Below are positions 14,365 through 24,412 of a DNA stretch of 64,000 nucleotides, piece after piece. Position 1 is the stretch's first letter; each line of letters starts with the position of its first letter. The notes beneath the pieces are model-generated. The model was given only the letters and a program-made list of their open reading frames with translations. It had not been told where the DNA came from and ran no database searches. The stretch is from Heligmosomoides polygyrus polygyrus (taxonomy: Eukaryota; Nematoda; Chromadorea; Rhabditida; Heligmosomidae), in the NCBI GenBank assembly GCA_947396885.1, contig OX377204.1:41899139-41963138 (forward strand), read 5' to 3'. The position numbers and the translations under genes were made by a program.

Positions 14365-14725
14365 GGAATTGGTGAAGTTTGACTCGGAGCCATTGGACGC
14401 AGGCGCTAACCCGTTGAAGTACTGGACAAATTCTGTCACCAAATCTGGATTTCCTCACTTGGCTCAACTAATTCAAAGGTATTTTTGTGATCCTCTAGGA
14501 ACAATCGAAACCGAAAGACAAGAAAATTTTGACCTCAAACGTTGATTTCTTCAGGAATTAGGAAAGTTTTACTCGGAGCCATTGGACGCAGGCGCTAACC
14601 CGTTGAAGTACTGGAAGAATTCTGTCACAAAACCTGGATTTCCTCACTTGGCTCAACTAATTCAAAGCTATTTTTGTGGTCCTCTGGAAACGATCGAAAC
14701 GCAATCACAATTGAAAATTTTGTAG
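14365..14725 (+). pseudogene. hAT transposase C-terminal exon, duplicated in tandem
   Basis: Two direct copies about 189 bp apart each begin after a TTCAG acceptor. They encode, for example, SEPLDAGANPLKYW followed by GFPHLAQLIQ. This is the conserved hAT C-terminal dimerisation region (the NPL..W and FP.LA pattern). The second copy ends in a stop after about 60 codons. The copies differ at several bases. No zinc finger or RNase H-like catalytic core was recognised nearby, so this is a fragment. The CAGGGGTG termini at 12460 and 18799 could belong to the same element. Confidence 0.65.
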
Positions 14726-15254
14726 CATTTCTTTTTCCTAAAGATAATATTCCGTTGATCGGCTTTGACAGCAATGTGTGTATCTGATAATGTTTTGTTG
14801 CCTCGGAAGCTCCGCTTATTCTGATCTCTAAGGTGACCTCCACCCCAATGTTGTTCTTGGAGGTTTTTGTTTCGAGAAATCTGCTTGTTTTGGTTGTTGC
14901 TTTTAGGTCGTTGCTTGTTCTAAAATTACATATGCATGATAAAATGAAGATGGTAGGGTTTTTTCTGAACGTGGTATGTTCTGGGTGTTCTTTTCGTTTT
15001 TTTTTATGTCACCGTCGCTTAGAACTAGTTGTTTTTGAGGGAATACTTAATAAAAAAATTAACTGATTTACCGAATTTACCTCAATTTAACGACGAATTT
15101 CCGCGTTAAAAGATATGCGGTAAAAAATCTACCGACGGCAAGCCAGAGCACAGCCCTATTTCAAAGTGACCTATCCAGTACTGAGTGGACCGTCTGCAAA
15201 GCATCGCAGTGTTTTCGAAATTTCCTGCGAGCCTCTGGGTAGATCACAGGTGGC

Positions 15255-15305
15255 GGAAGACCTAGTGGCCTAGTGGATAGCGCTGTGGACCTCCTGGATT
15301 TCGTT
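15255..15305 (+). repeat. tRNA-like SINE head
   Basis: The stretch contains GTGGCCTAGTGGATAGCG, a good A-box-like D-arm sequence, but no B box follows at the right distance. It looks like the 5' end of a tRNA-derived repeat cut short next to the MITE at 15337. Confidence 0.4.
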
Positions 15306-15336
15306 ACTGTAAAAACTTGTTTACCTCACAGAGTAA

Positions 15337-15469
15337 GGGCTCGTTTATACTTCGACGCCGAACGACGCGACGCCACGTACAGTGGCCACATTGATCGAGC
15401 GACGCGATCGACCAATTTAGCCGCTATACATGGTATCACGTCCGCGGCGATGGAAGTATAAACGGGGCC
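15337..15469. mobile_element. Harbinger-like MITE, 133 bp, TAA target duplication
   Basis: The ends are inverted repeats: GGGCTCGTTTATACTTC on the left and, read inward from the right, GGCCCCGTTTATACTTC. TAA lies immediately outside both ends (15334-15336 and 15470-15472). A 3-bp TWA duplication and G/C-rich tips are typical of PIF/Harbinger MITEs. The interior is GC-rich and has no coding capacity. A second element with the same design is at 29776. Confidence 0.7.
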
Positions 15470-16457
15470 TAACGGTATATGGTAGGGCAAAACTTTCGAA
15501 AGGGTTCCTATAAAGCCTGTCCACAATCACATTTTTTTCTTCGGAGGACTCGTTCTCCATGTGGAGAGCAATAGAGTCTCAATCCGAAGCTCTTAATCTG
15601 CAGAAAAATAAAATCAATCACTATTGGTCGACCGGTCGATGATGTTCACTGTCTGGTGACAATAGCACTCCTCCGATAATCATCCATACCGGCGTGCGTT
15701 AAACTTTTCCGATAAATTTTTAACGGCTAATTTTTGAAGAGAATTTTTGCATTAAATTCGGTAAAATCGTTAAATAAAATTTCACATAGGCTGAAGACGG
15801 TTTGGCTGTATTTTAGTATGTAAAAAGGTAGGTCTTTTCCTTGTTGATCTTCACGACTCTACCTGCATTGCGTTTATATGAGTACGTCTTCATCTTTAAA
15901 AAAAATAGCATAAGTCGATCTATCATAAACACAAACAGCTAAAGGAGACGAGTCATTAAGATTCCAAATCCAAACAGTAACAACAGGACTTCTAAAATAG
16001 CAACTTTCTTACCATGCCTAGTTCCCTTAGCGGTTCCAGGACCTAACTCCAATGCGACGTCGCGAGCTAGCCGCGTGCGACGTCGCGGCACGCATGGCTA
16101 GCCGCGGAGCAAGAAACCTTCTCAGTGTTTAAGCTCCCAAACCACATTTCTAGCAAGGAACCTAAGAGCCCACAGAATGTGGTAGGCAACAGTCTGCAGT
16201 AGGACAATTGGTCTGAGAATGGGTGATAGTGACCTTTTTCCGTAGTATAACCATAATCACTGGTAAAAATTGGCCGAGAAAGTTGTAGATGGTAAATACT
16301 GACGCTTGAAACCATCCACATGACCAAGATCCCTGTACAAACTGTCGCTGATCGTCCTTTTGAAACCACTTTGATGTACCATCTCCAAGAAACGATGAAA
16401 TAAGGCAAAGGCGTGCCGCATGTCCCTGTGGGAAGCGTTTCTAGCCGTCAGAAGCAT

Positions 16458-16548
16458 CGGACCGCGACAACTCGTCCAATTTCGTCGCGCACTGTGCGCG
16501 ACGCCAGGAGGGTTCGCGCGGCGTTGGAGTTATGTCTGCCCCCGTCGC
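16458..16548 (+). repeat. Dispersed GC-rich repeat, copy 1
   Basis: It shares CGGACCGCGACAACTCGTCC and GCGCGGCGTTGGAGTTATGT with 61754-61845. Related 'taactccaa(c/t)gcgacgtcg' sequence occurs in the opposite sense at 16045-16110 and 57188-57240. The family is not recognised. Opposite-sense pieces at 16045 and 16530 could be the ends of one ~500-bp element. Confidence 0.5.
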
Positions 16549-16935
16549 TTAGCATGCGGAAAGTCCTGTGGGATGAATCAAAGTGCAGTGCATCATAGCA
16601 CAGTTGAACGTTTTGTGTGTTTTCATTTGTGCTGACAAATCTTTTTGCAAAACTTGCGCTCTCTAGGTAGACTCTTACAGTCCAACATTGTTCTATGCTG
16701 TCGTAATTATTTCGGAAAGCTACAAGATGTTTTAATGAAGCATTCAGGTTAGGCAGTGATCCACAGTGAATTCTTTGTTAGAGTCCTTAGAAGATATTTA
16801 CGAAGTCCATCGATCTTCCTGTCTCACAGAATGGTCCCCTTTATCCCAAAAGGACCTGTGCTCACTGCAGACGACAGCACAGAATAAAATAAGCAGCCAT
16901 GCTCCATATTGTCTTTATGCTTTCCTAATTCCTCC

Positions 16936-17254
16936 ATGGGGCCGGGGCGCGTGTAGCGCAGTCGGAGGAGGCGCGACTGTCGCGTGCACACGATACCAGG
17001 CTCCTGGTTCGGATTTCCCGCCCAGGCCAACCAAGCCTTCCATCCCTCGGGTCGGTGAATTGGTACCAGACTTGTCTGGGAAGGATAAAGCGCTGACTTG
17101 TCCATCGGCTGGCCACCACAAGTCTGGCCAAATACAGTCTGTATGGCCAAATACGCATTCATGTCGTCTCCACGACATCCCGTAGAAGTAGAATGCGCTG
17201 GCGTATCCCGGAAGGGATTGAGTAACGCCGTCCTTTATCCTTTATCCTTTATTT
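16936..17254 (+). repeat. SINE-1, near-complete copy (tRNA-derived)
   Basis: This is the reference copy. The head has an A box (TAGCGCAGTCGG) at about 16954 and a B-box-like GGTTCGGATTTCC at about 17005-17020. A ~200-bp body follows with GGTACCAGACTTGTCTGGG and ACGACATCCCGTAGAAGTAG, then GGGATTGAGTAACGCCG and a short tandem tail of TTTATCC units. A tRNA-like head, a fixed body and a simple-repeat tail define a pol III SINE. At least a dozen pieces of the family occur in the window. Confidence 0.85.
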
Positions 17255-18063
17255 TAATTCCTCCATATAGAATTCGCCGCTGCCTGCCACTTTAAACTTT
17301 ACGACTTTAAGGCAACTGACCACTCTAATTTTCTTCTTGGTCACCTGGTACTATATTGTGCTGCACATTTGTTTGGGGTTCGACTGTGTTTCGGGTTTCT
17401 CAATTTCTACTTGTTCCTGTAGAGCACATTTTGTATTGGTAAACGGCATTATAGTAAATTCGCAAAATAGACTCAAAAATCTGCAAACATTATCGAGATT
17501 TCTTGCTAGAGTTAGACCTGCACTTTCAAAGATATATACCTTTCTCTAGAAACTTTCCAAAAATCTTCGTAACAGACTGCAAAGCGCCTGTTTTTGGAGT
17601 TACCTCATTACAAAATAACTGACAAAGGGTGGTCGTCAACTTCTCTTTCTTATTTAAATTTGTTGCTTTCATGTACATATGCTCACTGTTTCACGTGTAC
17701 ACTGACTGTGATTCTCCCAAAGAAAATTGCCAAAAGAGCCCCTGAAGAAGACGAAAAGGTTAAGCAAAATCGTTGACATGCACGGCATAAAATCAATAAA
17801 AGCGCAGCAATTACAGTACCAGTAGCCATGCTCTGTCAATTAGGCGGGGCTCAAGGTTTTCTTAACCTAGCCTTACAATCATCATCAGATGCTGCACGAA
17901 GACCCCGTCCTACTTTCCGGAAAACTTGCGAAGAAGAGTGAGGAGCCTTTTCCTCCCCTTGTTCTGCTTCTGGTCCTTGTTCTCTCGCATTATCTGGATT
18001 TCGTAGCGTTTTCTCCGTATATGATGTGTCTTTTCGACCAAACTTATGAAACAAATATCACAA
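17255..18063. other. DNA between inverted SINE-1 copies
   Basis: The 800 bp here is flanked by two SINE-1 copies in opposite sense whose tails face each other. No gene is recognised. Confidence 0.4.
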
Positions 18064-18360
18064 AAGGATAAAGGATAAAGGACGGCGTTACTCAATCCCT
18101 TCTGGGATGCGCCAGCGCATTCTACTTCTACGGGATGTGGTGGAGGCGACATGAATGCGTATTTGGCCATACAATGACTTGCGGTGGCCAGCCGATGAAC
18201 AAGTCAGCGCTTTATCTGCCGCAGACAAGTCTGGTACCATTTCACCGACCCCGGAGGGATGGAAGGCTTGGTTGGCCTGGGCGGGAAATCCGAACCAGGA
18301 ACCTGGTATCGGGTGCACGCGGCAGTCGCGCCTCCTCCGACTGCGCTACACACGCCCAAT
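18064..18360 (-). repeat. SINE-1, near-complete copy
   Basis: It starts with the reversed tail (AAGGATAAAGGA), then the body, and ends with the tRNA-like head near 18320-18358. The minus strand reads TAGCGCAGTCGGAGGAGGCG. It is very similar to the copy at 16936, in opposite orientation. Confidence 0.85.
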
Positions 18361-18654
18361 ATCACAATATCAAATATCACAAAAAGCTGTGAGAAACTGA
18401 ACGGTAAGTATCAGGAACCGATATGTAGCAATCAAACGAAAGTCCCAGGAAGTCCAACAACTCAAATCTACGGCAGAGAAAAGCGGGCACGCGCGCAACT
18501 AATTTGGTTAAGGAGCACGAAAAATGCAAACAATTTTCGAAATACGAGGACGATATCGGACGATACCTATTCCCCCTTATTCAAATATGTAGAGGGTTTC
18601 CTCGGTGTCGCAACGATACTACGAAAACTCATCCAAAAAGTCGTCCGAATTCCT

Positions 18655-18799
18655 TTACGAAGTAAAATTTCAAAACTGGTGTGTAAAATGTCGTTAATGC
18701 AATTTAACGGAAATTTTCTTCGTTAGATTTCGTTAAAAACTTTCAACGAAAAATGCCGGTAAATCCGGTAAATCGTTAATCGTTAAGCGCACACCCCTG
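18655..18799. repeat. AT-rich hAT-like terminal sequence
   Basis: A run of 'cgttaa' and 'ggtaaatccggtaaatcgttaa' motifs leads to the terminus GCGCACACCCCTG, the reverse complement of a CAGGGGTG hAT tip. Similar TTAACG/TTTACCG-rich patches lie at 15060-15140, 15705-15785 and 41045-41120, so this is a family of subterminal repeats. The assignment rests on the tip only. Confidence 0.45.
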
Positions 18800-19487
18800 A
18801 TCCATACCCTAACGCATCTTAAGTGATCTGCCGCTAAGGTTATCAGTTCGCCGGCAACCGCTCATGGTCAGGCTCAGAGAAAGACCGACTGGCATACGCC
18901 GACCTGCATACGCCGCCGAGGCATCCCTTGGCTTTGATCCTCGTCCCCGTATCTGACAACGTGGCAAGGCTCATGAGGTACATATGCGCCATCCAACAGC
19001 TATTGTCACTTCAAAAAACACCAGAAACAATGAAAAATTGAAATCATAGTAGAGCCTTCCTAGCAACTCATCTGAAAGGTTCACAATTCTTCGGAGAGCG
19101 GTGTGAATTTCGTTTTAATTTTTTAATGCCAGGTAAGGAGACACAGCTATCACACTAAAAATTGATCCCTAACTCATGACCTCTGCTTGGGCTACCAAGT
19201 TGTAGTGGGTTCTTTGCAGAGAGGGAGGACCTTGGAGGTGCAGTTTATGCACTGCCGGAAGTGTTTTTCGACGGTTTTGTCAATGTAGAGGGCATTATGA
19301 CTTCGGAACGATATCGTGTTCGCTTCCTGACCTTGCTGCCAAGGTTTTCTTGAAGTTACAGACGTTGATTTGTGTTACGTATGGTGTTAAGCCTGGTGTT
19401 AAACCATATGTTATGTTATGTATCGTGTTTGCCTCGGGAGTGGCCCTATGTGTGATTTGCCAACGCAATCTGTTCCATCGGCAGTAT
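18800..19487. other. Unassigned DNA
   Basis: No gene or RNA is recognised. A short 'tatggtgttaagcctggtgttaaaccatatg' palindromic patch lies near 19379-19410. Confidence 0.35.
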
Positions 19488-19802
19488 ATTTCGATATCCC
19501 TCTGATTTCAAAGGTTAGGGGAGGAACTAATCAACCACTTTTGGGATGCACCATACATTCAAGGTCTGCGAGATATCGTGGAAGCAATTTGAATGCGTAT
19601 TTGTCATACTTATATGTACATATGGTGGCTAGCGGATGGGAAATCGGCGTTTGATCTTTCCAAAACAAGATTGGTGCCAATTCGCCAACCACGGAAAAAT
19701 GAAAGGCTTTGGGTTCCGTTCGCCTAGGCGGGAGATTCAAATCAGGAACCTGGAATCAGGTGCACGCGACAGCCGACGTTTGTCCGACAGCGCTACTATG
19801 CA
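19488..19802 (-). repeat. SINE-1, diverged copy
   Basis: The body and head are recognisable ('gggatgcacc', 'gaatgcgtatttg', 'ttggtgccaattcgcc', and the head near 19757-19800), but many substitutions and a short insertion near 19608-19622 mark it as an old copy. Confidence 0.7.
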
Positions 19803-19817
19803 CCACTCCAGGGCTAA

Positions 19818-19945
19818 GGTTCTTGGCTCGGATTTTTAGCCGAGGCAATTAAGCCCTCCGGGGTCGCCGAACCGGACTTGTCTGGGAAGAACAACGCTTT
19901 AAATTGTTTATCACCTAGTCACCGTAATTCATTGTACATTTTCCT
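19818..19945 (+). repeat. SINE-1, partial copy
   Basis: It begins near the B-box region (GGCTCGGATTT) and continues through 'aagccctccggggtcg', 'gacttgtctgggaag' and 'ttgtacattttcc'. It is in opposite sense to its neighbour at 19488-19802 and lacks the tail. Confidence 0.6.
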
Positions 19946-20419
19946 AAGAACTTTCAGCATAGTTATTTACCTTAGAAAGAAGAAAGTTCGGAAAGCGATT
20001 AGAGCTTTCAACATCCTGCCAAGAGAAGTTGCTGCTGTAGAACTCTCAAGCGTTTTTCGGCGGTCAAGCGGTGAGAACAAGAAGAGCTAGGCTCCAGCTG
20101 CACTTCCCGTTGCAAGAACCACGATCAAATCTTCATTTTTGACATATAGATGGAAGGTTGCGGGAACTCAATTCTCTGCTTGTGGAAAACGAAAATCTCC
20201 TATCCATATGCATGCCTGCTTTCAAGGAATTGGTGTTCACTAAATTCTGTTCAAAGCTGCTTCCAAAGTCACGAATGTCTCTTATCCATGTTTGGTTGCT
20301 GTTTTGAGAGTTTTTTTAGAAGAACTTGTTCTTTTTTCTCATTCGCTTTACGCGTGAGCATCATATCCACGTTATGAATAAATAAATGAAGCGTAAGCTA
20401 TTCTGACTGCAATACTTAC

Positions 20420-20970
20420 CCATGCGCTGGCCTTTTGCACAGGAAGAACTGTGAGTAGTCGCAGTCGATTGTCATCCAACTGTCTGCCTCTGAGGGGGAC
20501 GACAGCGCCACGCAGTTACCGAAGTCGGTCGGCTCTCCTGTCCAAATAGTCGAATGATGATGCCCACATTTGAAAATTCGGTTAACATTTGACGAAATTG
20601 TGGCGTCGCTTTCGAGAAGCCACTCTCACCTTCTCGGAACGATGTGAAATTGACCTCTCTTCCATCGGACCAGAAGAATGGCGCCTCGGTAGTATTCCGA
20701 TCTCGAGAAAGACCTATCCAAGTCAGAAACTGCGGATTATGCTGCTCGGCCAGCGCTGAATTGTGGGCATTGGAAGTGCAGATGTCGATTCTGCTCTTTC
20801 ATACCGATTACCTCTCACAGAGTCCGATTCCTTGCTGCCACTCACAGAAACCAAGTGAGCTTGGTACTTTATGCAGTAGTCCTCAGCCTCGTACCAAGTC
20901 AGAGGATGATGCGGCGCCAAAAAGCACGAATGCAGCCGGGCAACAAACATCCATTCGTCCCCGCACGGCT
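20420..20970 (-). CDS. C-type lectin domain gene, three internal exons
   Basis: Three minus-strand exons join in frame: 20970-20812, 20755-20630 and 20537-20420. The introns are 56 and 92 bp with GT..AG borders. The joined reading has the features of a C-type lectin-like domain: an N-terminal CGDEWM, LTWYEAEDYC, the HLVSVSGSKE strand, FLTWIGLSRD, FFWSDGREV and FGNCVALSS, closing with TIDC and FFLCKR. The pairing cysteines are present. A sugar/Ca site of the EPN..WND type is not evident; EPTD is found where EPN would lie, so carbohydrate binding is uncertain. Nematode proteins of this class are usually secreted or on the surface, with proposed roles in immunity or host interaction. Exons for the signal peptide and C-terminus were not found: upstream would be beyond 20970 and downstream below 20420, after the donor GGTAAGT. 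Confidence 0.85.
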
Positions 20971-22871
20971 CTGACGACGCTTGAATTAAACTGATAAAAC
21001 CTTGTTAGTAAAACCATGCTCGAGTCAAAATCTCTAACAATAACCCGCTTGTTCATCCACTTCATCACGGGTGGGACTGCTGAGCACCGACCGTGTTAGG
21101 ACTCTCTCATCTGTACTTGTTTCTTCAAAAGTTATCGGTAATCAGTTTTTAACGAAATGTCGGCCTACTGCTGGGATTTTGTTAATAAACTGAAGTATTC
21201 AAGCGCCTCTGATTGAGCTTTTAGCTCCAATCTGTACAAAAGTGATGCCTTACGTCGTTGTGGAACGGCTAGAGTTCTGCATCCAAGATCTCGAATTCAA
21301 ACCCCATTTCTATGCAGTTCTGATTCACGCTCCTATTAGAAGGACGATCTGGTTCACTTGATGGCTCACTCTCGTCATTGCAACCGCGTTTTTCCTTTTT
21401 CCAATGGAGCTGCTTCCTACAGAGTGCTTGTCCCTTCAGGGGCCTCCTTTAGGGTGAGACCCTTTATATATTCTATGATCGACTGCCACTAAATCTTGGC
21501 ACGGCGGTAACAGTAACTGGAATCTTCGAGGTGTGGAGGCAAGATTGTTACCGCACTTTATTTGTCTGACGTTCCGGTGTAACCTCCTTCTCCGTAGCCT
21601 AAAACAAGTGGGGCAGGTCATTCGTCCTCGACACGAGGTTTTGCAGGCGGCCAAACTCCACACGACGGCGACCTCGTGCTTCAGGGTTGTAGCTGCCACC
21701 AGCCGTCTCACCAACGTATTCCTTAGCACGGACAAGTTATGAGACAGGTCATATCCGGAAGACATGCAATCTCTTGCTATTGACTTGACTTTCACTTTTT
21801 ATACTTCTAAATTCCTTGTGATATGGAACATTGCTTTTTCTTAATAATTTGAAATATGAACATTTTACACCTTTCGTTAACTTTTTTCAATTTCTACCTT
21901 CACTTATTTTCTATATAGTCTATTGTTTGATACTTTGAAACTGTCACGACTTGGAGTAGTTTTTTAACAACTCTCTACATTTCTACTGACTTCGTGTGCA
22001 GAGAAACTGCCTTGAATTTAGTGGGGCTTAAGCGGCGTTTGACAACATAGGAGCAATTAATTCGATCCGTCTTTTAAGGCCCTACAGAAGGGGCCGCCAT
22101 CCAGCCTTGGCCAGAAAGCACTACCAAATATCGCGCGAGACGTTCAATCTATAAAATACACCGATTCCAGCGATACACAGGAAAATACCAATGCAGTCAA
22201 CTAAGGGCACCGAATCCAACGCTGACTTACGAATATTCACATGTATTTACGTATCAGCCTAGCAACACATCTCGGCCGAAAAATATGAAAACTGTCACAA
22301 GCAGTTAGAATTGCTTGTCCACTCTCGAACGCTCTGCACGGCATCGAATAGGAGCACACTTTTAATCTTGTCTATTGCAAAAGCACTCAGAAAGGGCGAA
22401 CAAGGTTCTAAAGCCACTTTTTAATGGCTTAGACAAGCTCTTCGCAAAAGCATCCCATTTTCGCAGTATTACAGCCACCATTGCTATGCACATATCGAAG
22501 AATGACCCCTGGAGAAAGCATGAAAAGTAAGCACATCTGATTCTGTTGGAATTGGGTCGATAAGTTAGTTCATGGACATTTGCAGATGTAAAGATTCAAT
22601 AAAGATTTGCCGTCGATAGGGGGGGGGGGAGATGGCTCAAATATGAAAGGGGCCATTCGACAAAGGAGAGAAGGCCTTATATGGCTATTCCAAACATACC
22701 ATTCAACACAGTTACTGCCTATTATACTGCTTTGACATCTTATGACTTCCGGACTCATATCACAGCGTCATGCTACTCCTATTCCTGTCTAACATTAGAC
22801 GTGATCCATTGCACCGAAGCGTGGAAAATAACTTAAAAACGGATTAAGATAAAAACAATGAATAATGTCGG
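20971..22871. other. Unassigned DNA upstream of the lectin gene
   Basis: The promoter and first exon of the lectin gene should lie here, but I cannot identify them. A 12-base G run is at 22620-22631. A minus-strand open frame at 21436-21795 is basic and Cys-containing but has no recognised domain. Confidence 0.4.
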
Positions 22872-22909
22872 CAATAATCCATCCGCCTTGAAATGCGCTA
22901 CGCATTCTA
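22872..22909 (-). repeat. SINE-1, part of a copy split by mariner
   Basis: The tail-side piece 'aatgcgctacgcattcta' continues at 24183 on the other side of the mariner ('cttctaggggatgccgtgg'). Together they rebuild the SINE-1 body across the insertion. Confidence 0.6.
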
Positions 22910-24182
22910 TTAGGTTGGTGCATAAGTTCTCGGACATTTGATCCCTCCTGAATTGAAAGCGCATTTTCCCGCCAAATTTCTCACATGTATCAACGCGTAA
23001 ATGATCGATCGATAGAGAAAGGAAAGGGCTACGAAACTGTTCCTAACATTTACTTCTGCGTTGTTGACGTCAGCTACTATGGCTAAGCAATTCATCCCAA
23101 CTGAGACGCATATTCGGCACGTCATGTTATTCCTGCATCAATCTGGTCTCAATGCCAACGAATCGTATCGTCGCCTGAAGGATGTTTACAACGAGAGTGC
23201 TTCTGCTCGAAGTACTGTGTACCAGTGGTTCTCGAAGTTTGCCGTTGATGAATTCTCCGTTGAAGATAATAAACGAGAAGGGCGCCCGATGACACTCGAT
23301 TTGGATGGCCTCCGAAGTAGAGTGGAAGCGGACCCATACCAAACCACTCGCGAACTATCAGGCACTCTTGGTGTTATCACTCAACAGTCGTTCGAGGATT
23401 GAAGTCGATTGGCAAGGTGCAAAAATTGGGTCGCTGGGTACCTTACGACTTGACACAACATGACATGGATCGCAGAGCCGATGTCGCTCTGTCTCTCCTT
23501 ACCCTCAGACGTACCCACGGATGGCTGGATAACCTTGTCACCGGGGATGAGAAGTGGATACTCTACTCTAATTATCACCGGCGTGCACAGTGGGTTGACG
23601 CAATTGGAGAGGCAGAGGACGTTCCGAAACCCGATGTTTACGTGAAAAAGGTGATGCTATGCATTTGGTGGAGCGTTCTTGGCGTAGAATACTGAGAGCT
23701 GCTGGACGAAGGGATAACAGTGACAGCAGAGGTTTAGGTCAACCAACTGAGGAAATTGAGGGCCCACCTTCAAACCACACGAGGAGAGCAAGTGAAGGTG
23801 TATTTTCAACACGACAACGCTAGACCGCATATTGCTAGAGCGACGGCGGCTGAGTTGGCGGACTATGGATGGACCGTTCTTCCACATCCACCTTACTCAC
23901 CAGATCTCGCTCCTTCTGATTATCATTCGTCTTCAAGCCTTCAACGCTATATGGACGGCCAGCAATTTAGGAACCGAGAGGATGTCAGGAGGCACTGCTC
24001 ACATTTTTCGAGTCACAACCGGCCACGTTTTGGAGAAAAAGCATCCATGACTTACCAGCACGTTGGCGAAAGACAATTGATGTAAAGGGTGGTCACTTCG
24101 AATGATTTGATATTGTTGTTCGTATGTTGTGATAATAAATATTTCATGCCCCAAATTTCCGAGAACTTACGCACCAACCTAA
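22910..24182 (+). mobile_element. Mariner element, full length, 1273 bp
   Basis: The left end TTAGGTTGGTGCATAAGTTC pairs with the right end near 24155-24182, which reads TTAGGTTGGTGCGTAAGTTC on the minus strand. TA flanks both ends (22908-22909 and 24183-24184). The length is typical of mariner. The element sits inside a SINE-1 copy. It holds one decayed transposase frame, listed separately. Confidence 0.92.
23061..24085 (+). pseudogene. Mariner transposase, broken
   Basis: The N-terminus MAKQFIPTETHIRHVMLFL leads into the paired helix-turn-helix region (STVYQWFSKFAVDEFSVED, GRPMTLDLDGLRSRVEADP). The catalytic core shows VTGDEKWILY, FQHDNARPHIA and LPHPPYSPDLAPSDYH. These supply the three aspartates of the DD34D triad at about 23548, 23813 and 23918. 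The frame changes near 23395-23400, and stops at about 23692 and 23736 interrupt the middle, so no full protein can be made. Its length of about 340 codons fits the family. Cut-and-paste at TA is the known activity. Whether any intact relative elsewhere could mobilise this copy cannot be seen here. Confidence 0.9.
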
Positions 24183-24412
24183 TACTTCTAGGGGATGCCG
24201 TGGAAGAAGAATAAATGCGTAATTGTTTCTTAACAATAACTTGCGGTTGACAGTCCTTGTGAACGTCAGTGTTTTATCCTCCAGAAACATGTCTGGCACC
24301 AACTAATCAACCCTGCGTGGAGGGCTGGAATTCCTGGCTAGCTTAGCACCTTGAATCGGGGGACACGCAACAGAGACACATGGAGCCTCCGTCTGCACTA
24401 CGACATTTCCTA
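24183..24412 (-). repeat. SINE-1, head-side part of the split copy
   Basis: This continues the SINE interrupted by mariner: 'aataaatgcgtaattg', 'gacttgcggttgacag' replaced by 'taacttgcggttgacag', 'ggcaccaactaatcaacc', and the head near 24365-24410. It is strongly diverged. Confidence 0.6.

Noticed and set aside
16766..17185. Overlapping 87-139 codon frames on both strands
   Set aside because: They coincide with a SINE-1 copy; similar frames recur at every other copy, as expected for a repeat.
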